DNA of 64,000 nt from Candidatus Peribacteria bacterium (GCA_943349825.1 CALQZQ010000003.1:142291-206290), one strand, 5' to 3'; shown: positions 17,051-25,895, counted from the first letter of the stretch. A program made the numbers and translations. Notes: a model not told the origin generated them from the sequence alone.

Positions 17051-17122
17051 GGGGGTACGCAGCGGTGCGCTGAATAGATCGTCAACTATTCGGGGCGGGT
17101 TCGACTCCCGCTACCTCCACCA
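17051..17122 (+). ncRNA. Atypical 72-nt tRNA-like RNA with encoded CCA
   Basis: The 5' strand GGGGGTA pairs with 3' TACCTCC (7 bp, one G-T), followed by A and CCA. A perfect T arm GCGGG-TTCGACT-CCCGC is present. The rest is abnormal for a tRNA: CAGC/GCTG encloses only 5 nt (GGTGC) as D arm, and AATAG/CTATT encloses 8 nt (ATCGTCAA) instead of a 7-nt anticodon loop, with a 4-nt variable loop. The 3' half closely resembles tmRNA 3' ends, but there is no room for a tag frame or pseudoknots between the arms. A promoter-like sequence precedes it and a terminator follows, so it is probably an expressed RNA. Could be a diverged tRNA (anticodon CGT by U33 position), a tmRNA remnant or a new RNA. Confidence 0.55.
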
Positions 17123-17135
17123 CTAGACTTGCAAC

Positions 17136-17160
17136 AAAAAGAGCCCAATGGGCTCTTTTT
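17136..17160 (+). terminator. Terminator of the tRNA-like RNA
   Basis: AAAAAGAGCCC-AAT-GGGCTCTTTTT forms a strong short hairpin with a T-run, 14 nt after the encoded CCA. Confidence 0.85.
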
Positions 17161-17222
17161 GCGTAGCTTCGCCGAATAGATCGTCTCTAAAATTATAAGC
17201 CCAGCACTCCACATTGTCCACC

Positions 17223-17831
17223 TCACACCATCTTCTGCCTTCCTTCCATCGCACGAATGAGAGTGGCTGCGTCGGTGTATTCCAAGTGCCCACCGGACGG
17301 AATTCCCCGTGCGATGCGAGACACATGTACCGCGCTGAAGGTGCCCAGTTTTTTTTGAATGTAGAGCGCCGTGGTGTCCCCTTCCAAGTCGGGATTCAGC
17401 GCCAAAATAACCTCGCGCACGGGGCCCTCTTCCATGAGTCGCGCAAACAATTCCGCCAGCTTTAGCTCGTCCGGCCCCACCCCATCCAGCGGCGAAAGTT
17501 TTCCTTGCAGCACATGATAGCGCCCGCGGTACTCGCCGGTCTTTTCAATTGCGATCAAATCCAGCGTGGACTCCAGCACGCACAAAACAGAAGCATCGCG
17601 CCTGCTGTCATCACAAATCCTGCAGGGATCCGAAGTCGTCAGGGAAAAACACGTGGAACACTGTTGAACCCCCACGCGCACCTCCTTCACGGCAGCCCCT
17701 AACTTTTCCGTCATCGCCTCGGGACTCTTCAAAAGATGAAACGCCAAACGTTGAGCGCTTTTTGGTCCCACGCCGGGCAACTTGGCCAGCTCTTCCATCA
17801 ATGTCTTCAGCGAATCCGGTAGGAAATCCAT
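17223..17831 (-). CDS. recR: Recombination protein RecR
   Basis: 202 residues, normal length. N-terminal helix-hairpin-helix LAKLPGVGPKSAQRLAFHLL, four-cysteine zinc finger CSTCFSLTTSDPCRIC (about residues 59-74), Toprim core LCVLESTLDLIAIEKTGEYRGRYHVLQG and the LNPDLEGDTTALYI Walker B-like segment. Works with RecO/RecF to load RecA on gapped DNA. ATG 17831 gives the conserved start; TACAAT (17838-17843) ends exactly 6 nt upstream with TTGGCG 17 nt before it, so the mRNA is predicted leaderless. The frame continues upstream into the divergent gene but that is not conserved sequence. Confidence 0.97.
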   Translation of the reverse strand: MDFLPDSLKTLMEELAKLPGVGPKSAQRLAFHLLKSPEAMTEKLGAAVKEVRVGVQQCSTCFSLTTSDPCRICDDSRRDASVLCVLESTLDLIAIEKTGEYRGRYHVLQGKLSPLDGVGPDELKLAELFARLMEEGPVREVILALNPDLEGDTTALYIQKKLGTFSAVHVSRIARGIPSGGHLEYTDAATLIRAMEGRQKMV

Positions 17832-17837
17832 GAGCGC

Positions 17838-17866
17838 ATTGTAGAGATTCTCTGGCCTTTCGCCAA
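17838..17866 (-). promoter_or_regulatory. Leaderless promoter of recR
   Basis: Minus strand TTGGCG (17866-17861), 17 nt, TACAAT (17843-17838). The expected start, 7 nt after the -10 box, is 17831, the A of the recR ATG. Confidence 0.7.
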
Positions 17867-17903
17867 GCGCAGCCTTAAACTGGCCACAATTAACCTCCCA
17901 CGC

Positions 17904-18596
17904 ATGGCTGGCAAAAACTCCTTCGGCTTCGGTACTTTTTTCTCCGGATTTATTTTTGCCCTCATCGGCGTGTTGATTGCTGGCTACTTCGTGAAGCCGG
18001 CCTACGACGAACAGACTTTTTACACGATGCTGGAAAGTAGCCATGAAGGGCAGGCTCTTCTGGGGCTAGAAGATCAAAACAATCATCCACTGTTTTACTC
18101 CACGGCATCCATTTGGGTAGAAGTAGAGGAAGGTACTAACACTTTCATGGATCTCTTCGGTGAGTTGGTGCCCATGTCCACAGAATCCGGAGAAGAAATT
18201 CCGGGCGCAATCAGTTACGATCAGCAAATCGTAAACAAACTTCTTGCCCAAGCGAAGGAGTGCGGAACCACGGTCAATGAAGAAGAATTGGCGGGCAGAC
18301 TCCAAGCTTTGTGGAGCGCAAATGTGCGTCAGTACGATTTTATCCCCGCTGATTCCGGAGAAGGCGAAGCGTGGATAGTCACCATGATTGCTAACAATGG
18401 CCTCTACGAAGACCTCGATACTTTCAAGGCAGACTTCAACATCTGTGAGGTAGGAGGCGGGCTGTACCCCACGCGCATGAACGACAGCTGGCTGATGTTC
18501 TACAGCAGTTGTGGTGCTGGCTATGCCGAAGAACCCACGGGCAACACTTGCTCGGATGTGCGTGAAGCCATCGAGCCTACCCTCGAGTTTCGTTAG
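17904..18596 (+). CDS. Membrane-anchored protein of unknown function
   Basis: 230 residues. One transmembrane helix at about residues 10-30 (FFSGFIFALIGVLIAGYF) after a short Gly/Phe-rich start, then an acidic extracytoplasmic domain with several cysteines near the C-terminus (EVGG..., SSCGAGY, NTCSDV) that could form disulfides. Divergent from recR; TAACCT at 17891-17896 places the predicted transcript start at the ATG or 1 nt before it. No family recognised. Confidence 0.65.
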   Translation: MAGKNSFGFGTFFSGFIFALIGVLIAGYFVKPAYDEQTFYTMLESSHEGQALLGLEDQNNHPLFYSTASIWVEVEEGTNTFMDLFGELVPMSTESGEEIPGAISYDQQIVNKLLAQAKECGTTVNEEELAGRLQALWSANVRQYDFIPADSGEGEAWIVTMIANNGLYEDLDTFKADFNICEVGGGLYPTRMNDSWLMFYSSCGAGYAEEPTGNTCSDVREAIEPTLEFR

Positions 18597-18608
18597 TCCT
18601 CCGCCACT

Positions 18609-18749
18609 ATGAAAAAACCAAAAACAAGCTCGCCGTCCAAGCCCAGCACTTTGAAGGAAGTCTTAAAAGGCATCAAAGCCACTTGGGACGACCCGATTTC
18701 ACGGAAGAAAATTTTGCGTAAAGCCCTCTTCAGAAATCTTATAGACTAG
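18609..18749 (+). CDS. Small basic protein
   Basis: 46 residues, lysine-rich ([13 protein letters not shown] start; [17 protein letters not shown] end). The ATG lies 12 nt after the stop of the preceding gene and the stop overlaps folE convergently by 4 nt, the same tight junction as real neighbours. Too short for family assignment; coding is likely but not certain. Confidence 0.45.
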   Translation: MKKPKTSSPSKPSTLKEVLKGIKATWDDPISRKKILRKALFRNLID

Positions 18750-19291
18750 CCTTTGATTAGGCGCAAAAACTCCGCGCGCGTCGAGGCATCTTTCTTAAAG
18801 AGGCCTTTCAGCGCAGACGTGGTCACTTCGCTGGATTGTTTTTCCACGCCGCGCGCCATCATGCAAAAGTGCTTGGCCTCGATCACCACCGCCACCCCTT
18901 TCGGAGCGAGCAGCTCTTGCAGCGACTCCGCAATCTGCGTGGTCAGCCTTTCCTGGTTCTGCAATCGTCGGGCATAAATTTCCACAAGTCGTGGCAGCTT
19001 CGAGAGCCCAATGATCTTCCCGTTCGGAATGTAGGCCACGTGTGCCTTTCCAAAAAACGGCAGCATGTGATGTTCACAAAAACTGTAAAGTTCGATGTCT
19101 TTCACCACAATCATCTCGTCGTAATTCTCGCCGTCAAAGACCGTGAGCAAGTCTTCCGGCTTTTTCCCATACCCATCAAAAAGTCGGGAATACGCTTCAT
19201 CCACGCGCCGCGGCGTGTCCAAAAGGCCCTCCCGCTCGGGGTTCGGATCAATGCTCTTCAGCAGCTCGGCAATGAGTTTTTGTCGATCCAT
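18746..19291 (-). CDS. folE: GTP cyclohydrolase I
   Basis: 181 residues. Converts GTP to 7,8-dihydroneopterin triphosphate, the entry to folate (and queuosine-type) pathways. Visible: [16 protein letters not shown], the zinc-binding [44 protein letters not shown], and [14 protein letters not shown] with the second zinc Cys. ATG 19291 ([11 protein letters not shown]) gives normal length; TACACT (19301-19306) with TTGCCG 17 nt upstream predicts a 3-nt leader. No other folate genes are in the window. Confidence 0.97.
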   Translation of the reverse strand: MDRQKLIAELLKSIDPNPEREGLLDTPRRVDEAYSRLFDGYGKKPEDLLTVFDGENYDEMIVVKDIELYSFCEHHMLPFFGKAHVAYIPNGKIIGLSKLPRLVEIYARRLQNQERLTTQIAESLQELLAPKGVAVVIEAKHFCMMARGVEKQSSEVTTSALKGLFKKDASTRAEFLRLIKG

Positions 19292-19300
19292 AGCCACGAA

Positions 19301-19329
19301 AGTGTAGATCAAACCTGAAAAGGCGGCAA
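19301..19329 (-). promoter_or_regulatory. Near-leaderless promoter of folE
   Basis: Minus strand TTGCCG (19329-19324), 17 nt, TACACT (19306-19301); start predicted at 19294, three nt before the folE ATG. Confidence 0.6.
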
Positions 19330-19381
19330 GGCAATTGACGTAAGCCATAAAAGATTGTAGAATCAGCACTAACCTTTGTAT

Positions 19382-19771
19382 ATGCTCCGACCCGAAGACA
19401 CCTTCCACGCGAGTTTTGAACTGGATATGGCCCAAGAGCCTCCGCTCCGGTTTGTCATTGCACACGGAATGGGAAAAGTAGTGAACCACGGCATGACCGG
19501 TTCCGACTCGCTAGAGTACGCGGAGCCCAATTTAGGCCAGCCAGGAGCGGGTCAGACCTCCCGGGGTAAAGAGTTAGAAGCGGTCGCGCAGAGCCTGCAG
19601 GAGGCTTTAGTGAAACGAAAACTCACAAGTTTCTCCTTAAAACCCGCCCAGGAAGGTCACGTGTCTGTCGACGAAGAAGGGCGCGAAAAAAGTGCCACCC
19701 CTGCTTCCGCGGAAGTTTTAAGATTCATCCTTCGCACAGTGCTGCACCTACGCGCGGCTCAAAAGGCTTAG
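19382..19771 (+). CDS. Hypothetical protein
   Basis: 129 residues, soluble, no known motif. ATG 19382 lies 6 nt after TAACCT (19370-19375), giving a predicted leaderless mRNA; a TTG six nt upstream is less likely. The C-terminal 30 residues form a probable helix ([16 protein letters not shown]). Its stop overlaps the convergent gene by 4 nt. Confidence 0.5.
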   Translation: MLRPEDTFHASFELDMAQEPPLRFVIAHGMGKVVNHGMTGSDSLEYAEPNLGQPGAGQTSRGKELEAVAQSLQEALVKRKLTSFSLKPAQEGHVSVDEEGREKSATPASAEVLRFILRTVLHLRAAQKA

Positions 19772-20361
19772 TTCTTCACAGAAAGCTTACCACGGGCAAA
19801 AAAGGCTGGGGCCAAGCCATTGCGGGGTTCATCACCAAAGAAGGTCGACCAGCGGCGGCTTTCACGCTGGATGTGTTCGCATTCGGCGCCGAGGCCCGTT
19901 TCCCATACCTTACCACCCCCAAGTCTTCGTAAAGCAATAGTGAGCTGGGGCAGTGAAGGCACCTGAAAATTCTTGCCTTGTTCTCGCTGCGCATCCCTCA
20001 TCACCGTATGATACGTGCTGCCCGTCACCACCAAAGCGGGGCGGTTTGTAGCTAGACGACCGCGAAAAGCATCCCCCTGGATATCCATCTGCATGGAGAG
20101 GTCACCGGCATCCAAAGCAGCTGCCCCAGAAGAAAAAGGAATATTTTGATTATGAAACCCGTCACCGAAATCACTTTCTACTAAAACCTGTGGAACCCTA
20201 GCGCGGTCCTCCAGGCGAGTGAGCAGTAAGGTCTCAAACCGTCCAGCCGTGAGAACCCTATGACCATTCACAGGAGAATTGGCAGGATCGCGCTCACGAA
20301 TGATTCTCACTTCTTCCCCGAGAGGCATTGGAACGGTAAAGGGTTTGGGTCGCAAGGTCAT
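19768..20361 (-). CDS. Hypothetical protein
   Basis: 197 residues, soluble, no recognised family, signal peptide or membrane segment. Composition (many Arg, Pro, Gly, FSSGAAALDAGDLSM middle) is similar to other unknown cytoplasmic proteins of this window. A TAAAAC box at 20368-20373 ends 6 nt before the ATG, again leaderless. Convergent 4-nt overlap with the upstream small gene. Confidence 0.55.
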   Translation of the reverse strand: MTLRPKPFTVPMPLGEEVRIIRERDPANSPVNGHRVLTAGRFETLLLTRLEDRARVPQVLVESDFGDGFHNQNIPFSSGAAALDAGDLSMQMDIQGDAFRGRLATNRPALVVTGSTYHTVMRDAQREQGKNFQVPSLPQLTIALRRLGGGKVWETGLGAECEHIQRESRRWSTFFGDEPRNGLAPAFFARGKLSVKN

Positions 20362-20433
20362 AAGGATGTTTTAAGAGGCACAGGGTAAGTTATGGACACG
20401 GGTTTTGTCAATTGAAGCTACGAAATCTAATGT

Positions 20434-20462
20434 TTGACATCCATGTCTGACATTGTTAACAT
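20434..20462 (+). promoter_or_regulatory. Leaderless promoter/operator of the PIN toxin-antitoxin pair
   Basis: TTGACA (20434-20439), 17 nt, TAACAT (20457-20462). The predicted start at 20469 is the A of the antitoxin ATG. The -35/spacer region contains the inverted repeat GACAT-CC-ATGTC (20436-20447), a likely binding site for the antitoxin-toxin complex. Confidence 0.75.
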
Positions 20463-20468
20463 AAATTT

Positions 20469-20705
20469 ATGAATCCAATCATCACCAACAGGGAGCTCCT
20501 TCGCAACTACAGAAAGCTTCGAATGAAGTTGGCCAGAGGCGAAGTCAAAAAAATCCTGATCAAACAAATGGATGGGATGGTCTTCAGATTCGAAATCGAA
20601 ACGCCGGCTCAAACGGCTTTCGAACGAATGGTGGAGCACATCAAAAAACATCCCATCAAAGGTATAAAAAGACTCGAAGAAGATTTATTCGATGAAAGAA
20701 AATGA
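20469..20705 (+). CDS. Putative antitoxin of a PIN-domain toxin
   Basis: 78 residues. An N-terminal ITNRELLRNYRKLRMKLARGEVKKILI segment resembles the DNA-binding beta-alpha part of Phd/YefM-type antitoxins, followed by a helical lysine-rich tail suited to wrap a toxin. It overlaps the PIN gene as ATGA, the typical antitoxin-toxin order. The locus is AT-richer than its neighbours, consistent with acquisition by transfer. Family call is by pattern and context. Confidence 0.75.
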   Translation: MNPIITNRELLRNYRKLRMKLARGEVKKILIKQMDGMVFRFEIETPAQTAFERMVEHIKKHPIKGIKRLEEDLFDERK

Positions 20706-21082
20706 CTGAAGGCTACCTCCTAGACACGAACATTTTAATTTACTTCACAGAAGGAAATTTAAAGTTGATCGATTTCCTGGCCAAGCTCAAACAGGAAACT
20801 TTTTTTGCCAGTGTGATTTCCCACTTTGAGTTTTTAGATGGTCACAAGACGTCAAAACAGTTGAACGAAATGGAGAAAGCGATAGAAGGCTTTATTTTTT
20901 TGGACCTTCGTAGGGAAATAACAAAAGCAGCTGCTGAGCTGGACCTTAAAACGAAAAAGAAATTAAAGCTAAAGGACCTACTCATAGCAGCTACGGCAAG
21001 AGTAGAAAACCTCACCATCGTTACTGCAGACAAAGACTTCAAAAAAGTTGAAGGAGTGGAAACGCTACTATTCAAACTCTAG
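20702..21082 (+). CDS. PIN-domain ribonuclease toxin (VapC-like)
   Basis: 126 residues. PIN fold with the acidic metal site: YLLDTNILIYF (Asp-8), SHFEFLDG (Glu), LKLKDLLIAATA (Asp) and TADKDF (Asp). VapC-type toxins cut tRNA or rRNA and are held inactive by the antitoxin encoded just upstream. Translationally coupled to that antitoxin and convergent with carB (4-nt overlap). Target RNA cannot be predicted. Confidence 0.88.
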   Translation: MTEGYLLDTNILIYFTEGNLKLIDFLAKLKQETFFASVISHFEFLDGHKTSKQLNEMEKAIEGFIFLDLRREITKAAAELDLKTKKKLKLKDLLIAATARVENLTIVTADKDFKKVEGVETLLFKL

Positions 21083-24000
21083 TCCACATAATGACTCCAC
21101 GGCTCAATTTGAAGATCGTCCAAATCGTAGCGCTCCATGGAGTCCACCACGAGCTTCGCCACTTTTAAGTTGATGGTGAGCGGAATGTTGTTGTCGATGG
21201 CGTGGCGACGAATGCCGTAACCAAACGTAAGATCTTCATGCGAATAACCGCGCGGAACGTTGATCACCCAATCGATGCGGCCTTTGCGAATCACGTCGTC
21301 GGAGTGCAAGCCCTCGCCTTCGCTGCCAAAACTCACACGCGTCACCGGCACGGCGTTGTCCTTCAAAAAGTCCGCAGTTCCCGGGGAGGCAAAAAGTTTG
21401 AAGCCCATGTCGATGAGCTTGCGCGCAGAGGGCAAAAAGTCCGCCTTGTCTTCAATTTTTCCAATCGACACAAACACATTTTCTTTCGGAATTTCAAAGC
21501 CGGTCGAAAGCATAGCCTTGAGGAAGGCTTCGTGCAGATCGTCTCCAAAACACGCTACTTCTCCGGTGGAAGCCATCTCTACCCCAAGCACAGGGTCCGC
21601 GCCCTTGAGACGCGAGAACGAGAATTGCGGCGCCTTCACTCCCACATGGTCCAAGTCCAAAGTTTTGTAGCTCTCTTTTTTCGCGAGGCCGAGCATGGCA
21701 TTAGTCGCGATTTCAATAAAATTATAACCGGTCACTTTGGAGCTGAACGGGAAACTACGGCTGCTGCGCAAATTACATTCGATTACTTTGATGTCGTTGT
21801 TCACGGCCAGGAATTGAATGTTGAAGGGCCCGCTGATGTTCAGCGATTTCGCAATTTTTTTCGTCGCGTCTTTGATGCGTCGCACGGTTTCAAAATAAAG
21901 TTTCTGCGGAGGCAATGCAATGGTCGCGTCGCCACTGTGCACGCCGGCATTTTCCACGTGCTCCCCAATCGCATAAATCATCAGCTCACCATTTTGCGCC
22001 ACGGCATCCACTTCAATTTCTTTCGCACCCACTTCAAATTTCGTGATCACCACAGGCGCGTCTTTAGAAATTTTTACAGCCTTGGCCAGATAAGCGCGCA
22101 GCGTGTCTTCGTTTTGCGCCACCGCCATTGCGGCACCGGAAAGCACGTAGGAAGGCCGCACCAGCACCGGATAACCCACTTCATTCGCGAAAGCAAAAGC
22201 CTGCGCCGTGTCCGCAAATTCATTCCATTTGGGTTGATCCACTTCAATACGATCTAGCAGTTGCGAGAACTTGTGACGGTTCTCCGCCTGATCGATGCTG
22301 GCAGCAGACGTGCCAAAAATCTTGACTCCGGCAGCATCCAATTTCAGCACCAAATTATTCGGAATTTGTCCGCCGGTAGACACCACCACTCCGGTGGGAT
22401 GTTCGAGTTCATAAATGTCCAAAACACGTTCGAGCGAAAGTTCGTCAAAGTAGAGTTTGTCGCACATGTCGTAATCCGTGGAAACCGTTTCCGGATTGTA
22501 ATTGATCATGATGGTTTCGTATTTGCGCTTCTGCAACGTCTTCACCGCATTGATGGAACACCAGTCGAATTCCACGCTGGATCCAATACAGTACGCGCCA
22601 CTGCCCAGCACCACGGCTTTCTTTTTGCGAGAAGAAAAATCCACGTCGTGTTTGTCGCCGTGGTAGGTCACGTACAAATAATTCGTTTGCGCGGGATACT
22701 CCGCTGCGAGCGTATCGATCTGTTTCACCACCGGCAAAATCTTCATTTTCTTGCGGAGCTTGCGCACCTCCATTTCGTCGCCGTCTTTGTGCAGCGCAAT
22801 TTGTTTGTCCGAAAATCCTTGGCGTTTCGCGAGGCGCATCAGCTCGGGAGTCAGCTCATCTTTTTCGAGTTTCGCTTCGGTGTCCACAATGTTTTTGAGT
22901 TTGCCGAGGAACCAGGGATCCACACCGGAGAGTTTAAAAATTTCCTCAAAACTCCAGCCTTGGCGCAGCGCTTCCGTGATCGCCAAAATGCGCTTTGGGG
23001 TGGGCACAGCAATGGCTTGTTTCAAGTTCTCGGTATCGATGTTGAGGCGCTCGTTGCAGGTCACTCCAAAGAGTCCGATTTGCAGCATGCGCAGTCCTTT
23101 TTGAACCACTTCTTCAAAGCTGCGGCCCAGCGCCATGATTTCTCCTACGGATTTCATTTCGCTGGAAATCGTGTGAGAAACTTTGCGGAATTTATCCAAA
23201 TCCCAGCGCGGAATTTTCAGCGCCACGTAGTCGAGCGCGGGTTCAAAACACGCCGTCGTGCTGCCCGTAATCGCGTTGCGCAGTTCCGGCAGGGTGTAAC
23301 CCAGCGAAAGCTTCGCCGCCACATACGCCAGCGGATAACCCGTGGCCTTGGACGCGAGCGCGGACGAACGAGAGAGTCGCGCATTCACTTCAATCACACG
23401 GTATTCTTCGGACTGCGGATCCAGCGCGTATTGAATGTTGCACTCTCCAATGATCCCCAAGTGGCGAATCACTTTCAGGGCGAGGTCGCGCAGCATATGA
23501 AATTCGCTGTTGCTCAAAGTTTGCGAAGGAGCAATCACAATGCTTTCCCCCGTGTGCACGCCGAGCGGATCGAAATTTTCCATGTTACACACGGTGATGC
23601 AGTTATCCGCCGAGTCGCGTACCACTTCGTATTCAATTTCTTTCCAGCCCTTCAAACTTTCCTCCACCAGCACTTGGGGCGAAAACGCAAACGCGGTGTC
23701 CACGAGCTCTTGAAGTTCCTTGGCATTGTTGGCAAATCCACTCCCCTTTCCTCCGAGCGCAAAAGCTGCGCGCACGAGCACCGGGAATCCGATTTTGTCA
23801 CCGGCCTTCATGGCTGCTCCGGGCGTGGTGCAGGCCACACTGCGGGGCACCTTCACATTGATTTTCTGTAGTTCGTTGTTGAAAACTTCCCTGTCTTCCG
23901 TTTTTTCAATCGCCGCCACCGGCGTTCCATACACTTTCACTCCATATTTAGCCAAAGTCCCGGCCCGTTCCAAAGCCACTCCACAGTTCAGCGCAGTTTG

Positions 24001-24288
24001 GCCTCCAAACGAAAGCAGCAGCCCTTCAGGCTTTTCCTTCGCAAGCACCTTCTCCACAAACACGGGCGTGATCGGCAAAAAGTACACGGTGTCCGCCAGC
24101 CCCTTACTGGTCTGGTTCGTCGCAATGTTCGGATTGATCAAAACCACCTCGATCCCTTCTTCTTTCAGGGCCTTGATAGCCTGAGATCCGCTGTAATCAA
24201 ATTCCCCCGCTTCGCCAATCTTCAGAGCGCCCGATCCCAGGATCAGAATTTTTTTGGGAAGCCGTAGCTTGGCGGCCTTAGGAGTCAT
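21079..24288 (-). CDS. carB: Carbamoyl-phosphate synthase large subunit
   Basis: 1069 residues, full length with both ATP-grasp halves. Residues 1-400: LILGSGALKIGEAGEFDYSGSQ, LNCGVALE, VRAAFALGGKGSGF, ECNIQYALDP and EVNARLSRSSALASK. The middle is a helical oligomerisation region. The second synthetase is marked by VLGSGAYCIGSSVEFDW, VRPSYVLSGAAM and ECNLRSSRSFPF. The C-terminus is an allosteric-type domain (FASPGTADFL). Makes carbamoyl phosphate for pyrimidines and arginine; the glutaminase subunit CarA is not in this window. The GSGALKIGEAGEFDYSG start recalls Bacteroidetes CarB more than the GPIVIGQACEFDYSG type (from memory). TACATT (24296-24301) suggests a near-leaderless start. Confidence 0.98.
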   Translation of the reverse strand: MTPKAAKLRLPKKILILGSGALKIGEAGEFDYSGSQAIKALKEEGIEVVLINPNIATNQTSKGLADTVYFLPITPVFVEKVLAKEKPEGLLLSFGGQTALNCGVALERAGTLAKYGVKVYGTPVAAIEKTEDREVFNNELQKINVKVPRSVACTTPGAAMKAGDKIGFPVLVRAAFALGGKGSGFANNAKELQELVDTAFAFSPQVLVEESLKGWKEIEYEVVRDSADNCITVCNMENFDPLGVHTGESIVIAPSQTLSNSEFHMLRDLALKVIRHLGIIGECNIQYALDPQSEEYRVIEVNARLSRSSALASKATGYPLAYVAAKLSLGYTLPELRNAITGSTTACFEPALDYVALKIPRWDLDKFRKVSHTISSEMKSVGEIMALGRSFEEVVQKGLRMLQIGLFGVTCNERLNIDTENLKQAIAVPTPKRILAITEALRQGWSFEEIFKLSGVDPWFLGKLKNIVDTEAKLEKDELTPELMRLAKRQGFSDKQIALHKDGDEMEVRKLRKKMKILPVVKQIDTLAAEYPAQTNYLYVTYHGDKHDVDFSSRKKKAVVLGSGAYCIGSSVEFDWCSINAVKTLQKRKYETIMINYNPETVSTDYDMCDKLYFDELSLERVLDIYELEHPTGVVVSTGGQIPNNLVLKLDAAGVKIFGTSAASIDQAENRHKFSQLLDRIEVDQPKWNEFADTAQAFAFANEVGYPVLVRPSYVLSGAAMAVAQNEDTLRAYLAKAVKISKDAPVVITKFEVGAKEIEVDAVAQNGELMIYAIGEHVENAGVHSGDATIALPPQKLYFETVRRIKDATKKIAKSLNISGPFNIQFLAVNNDIKVIECNLRSSRSFPFSSKVTGYNFIEIATNAMLGLAKKESYKTLDLDHVGVKAPQFSFSRLKGADPVLGVEMASTGEVACFGDDLHEAFLKAMLSTGFEIPKENVFVSIGKIEDKADFLPSARKLIDMGFKLFASPGTADFLKDNAVPVTRVSFGSEGEGLHSDDVIRKGRIDWVINVPRGYSHEDLTFGYGIRRHAIDNNIPLTINLKVAKLVVDSMERYDLDDLQIEPWSHYVD

Positions 24289-24394
24289 CTGGGAAAATGT
24301 AGCGAGACTAAGCCTCTAGCGCAAGGGGAACTATAAAAGATCAAACTGGACACGAAAACCCAAGCAGAATAAATTAGACCCATAACCCTCCCCC

Positions 24395-24829
24395 ATGAAA
24401 AAGCTCGCCATAAGCTTCCTGATCTCCACGCTCTTTTTGCTGGGCTGCAACTCAGCCCCTTTGTTTGGTGAAGAAGAAGGCGAAAAAATGACCATGGATT
24501 TCGTAGAACTAGTGCGCACAGACCCTGCGGCCGCCTATCAAGAAACCAACGAGGCCTTGCAAAACGTCTCCAGCGAAGAAGATTTCATGGCTTTTTCAGA
24601 AAATCCCATAGTCCAGCACGTGGAAAGCATCTCCGTAGAAGGAACCGACATAGAATCCGCTTTCTATGACAGCGATTATGGAGGAGCAGTAGCCCGAATC
24701 ACTCTGACTGGAGCCTGTGCATTCACCGATGGGTCTACCGGAACTTTCGATGCTACTTGGTCTTACAATTTTGACAAAGAAAAATGGGAAGTGGAAGGAC
24801 TGAACTTCTACCCCGAGACCGCTCAATAA
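24395..24829 (+). CDS. Small lipoprotein
   Basis: 144 residues. MKKLAISFLISTLFLLGC is a clear lipoprotein signal (lipobox LLGC, Cys-18). The mature domain has an NTF2/DUF4878-like pattern of alternating helices then strands ending in W-Y-N-F-D-K-E-K-W-E-V-E-G, as in many small secreted lipoproteins; this is only a suggestion. Divergent from carB; convergent with the next gene. Confidence 0.7.
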   Translation: MKKLAISFLISTLFLLGCNSAPLFGEEEGEKMTMDFVELVRTDPAAAYQETNEALQNVSSEEDFMAFSENPIVQHVESISVEGTDIESAFYDSDYGGAVARITLTGACAFTDGSTGTFDATWSYNFDKEKWEVEGLNFYPETAQ

Positions 24830-24838
24830 GTCTTAATG

Positions 24839-25864
24839 CTACTTTTCCTTCCTAGCTCTCGCAGTATCCCGAACAGTATCTTGGAATCCATCTTGCCAAA
24901 TCTTATTGAGCACGGACGCAAGTTGGCTAGAGTAATCGTCTAGCCGCCCGGCAATATTGAGAGAACGGTCCGGTGAGTTCTCACTCGCAAAATAAAGCTC
25001 ACCCTTTTGGTCATAAAATGGGTTCGATTTAGAACCTTGCTCTGGCTTGCCAAGATTCCCAGTTTTGCAGGCATAAAGAACGCCAAGGGTCATCTTCACA
25101 CCATCTGCAAGTGCCTTTTTATATCCATCCACAGAGAAAATGACCCCTTCAATGGAATACGCGCCACGGTCTTTACTTACAGACACGCCCTGTTCATAGC
25201 CAAAGGGGCCCTTATATTTAATAAAAGTGCTTCCGTCCGAGGTGTTAGGGCTGAGGGTGTAACTTGGATCGTGAGCGAAAAAGGGAAGCAAGTCGGCGCT
25301 TAAACTCATGGCCTCTGTCGCCTTCACAGGATCACGATTCTCAGCCTTCACAGGAGCCCCTTTATCGGAAGGATTGAATTGGATGTCGATGGCTCTTTCC
25401 ACCCACGCCATCTCTCCATACCTCCGCGAATTCTCTGCGGGTGCATGGTACCCAACCCCTGTGATGACTAAGTGATCAGCGAAGGTGAGGATCTCTCGAT
25501 CATCGAGAAGATCAGGGTGCTTCATAACGGTACGTTGCTCCCAAGGATCGTAATATAACTGTCCCCAATCCTTCCCCAAAGCAAATTCTGGAGGCAACAA
25601 GTCCACGAGTTTATCGAGCGCCGCAGTCCGTGCAGCCAATTTCTCCGGCAAAAGTGCAGCCATGTCCTCTTTGGATTTGCAGGTTTGGTAATCAGCATCC
25701 GCCTCAGTCAATTCACGGAGAGCTTTTGCGTAATCCTTAGAAAGTTTTTCAGCCGCCTTTTCAGCGGCAGACTTTTCAGCAGGAGAGTCAGGTTTTTGTT
25801 TTGGCACGTCTTTTGCTTCTGGCACGGGCTTTGCCTCTGGAGACTCATTGGGGAGTGGTGACAT
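24839..25864 (-). CDS. Hypothetical cytoplasmic protein
   Basis: 341 residues, no signal peptide or membrane helix. Residues 1-60 are low complexity (Pro/Glu/Lys/Ala; ESPEAKPVPEAKDVPKQ) and probably disordered or coiled; the rest appears globular (GQLYYDPWEQRTV; FIKYKGPFGYEQG). No family recognised. Preceded by a strong promoter (25896-25924) with a 25-nt leader. Confidence 0.6.
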   Translation of the reverse strand: MSPLPNESPEAKPVPEAKDVPKQKPDSPAEKSAAEKAAEKLSKDYAKALRELTEADADYQTCKSKEDMAALLPEKLAARTAALDKLVDLLPPEFALGKDWGQLYYDPWEQRTVMKHPDLLDDREILTFADHLVITGVGYHAPAENSRRYGEMAWVERAIDIQFNPSDKGAPVKAENRDPVKATEAMSLSADLLPFFAHDPSYTLSPNTSDGSTFIKYKGPFGYEQGVSVSKDRGAYSIEGVIFSVDGYKKALADGVKMTLGVLYACKTGNLGKPEQGSKSNPFYDQKGELYFASENSPDRSLNIAGRLDDYSSQLASVLNKIWQDGFQDTVRDTARARKEK

Positions 25865-25895
25865 ATTTTTGTTTTTATTGAAAATAGATCTCCTA

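Noticed and set aside
17051..17122. Complete one-piece or permuted tmRNA
   Set aside because: The 3' end is tmRNA-like, but the acceptor halves are only 72 nt apart, no tag frame is found, and after the CCA comes a terminator rather than a 5' coding piece.
22261..23871. 536-codon open frame antisense to carB
   Set aside because: His/Arg/Phe-rich, no start signal or family motif, fully inside carB. The same holds for the long antisense frame at 42176-43786 opposite guaA.
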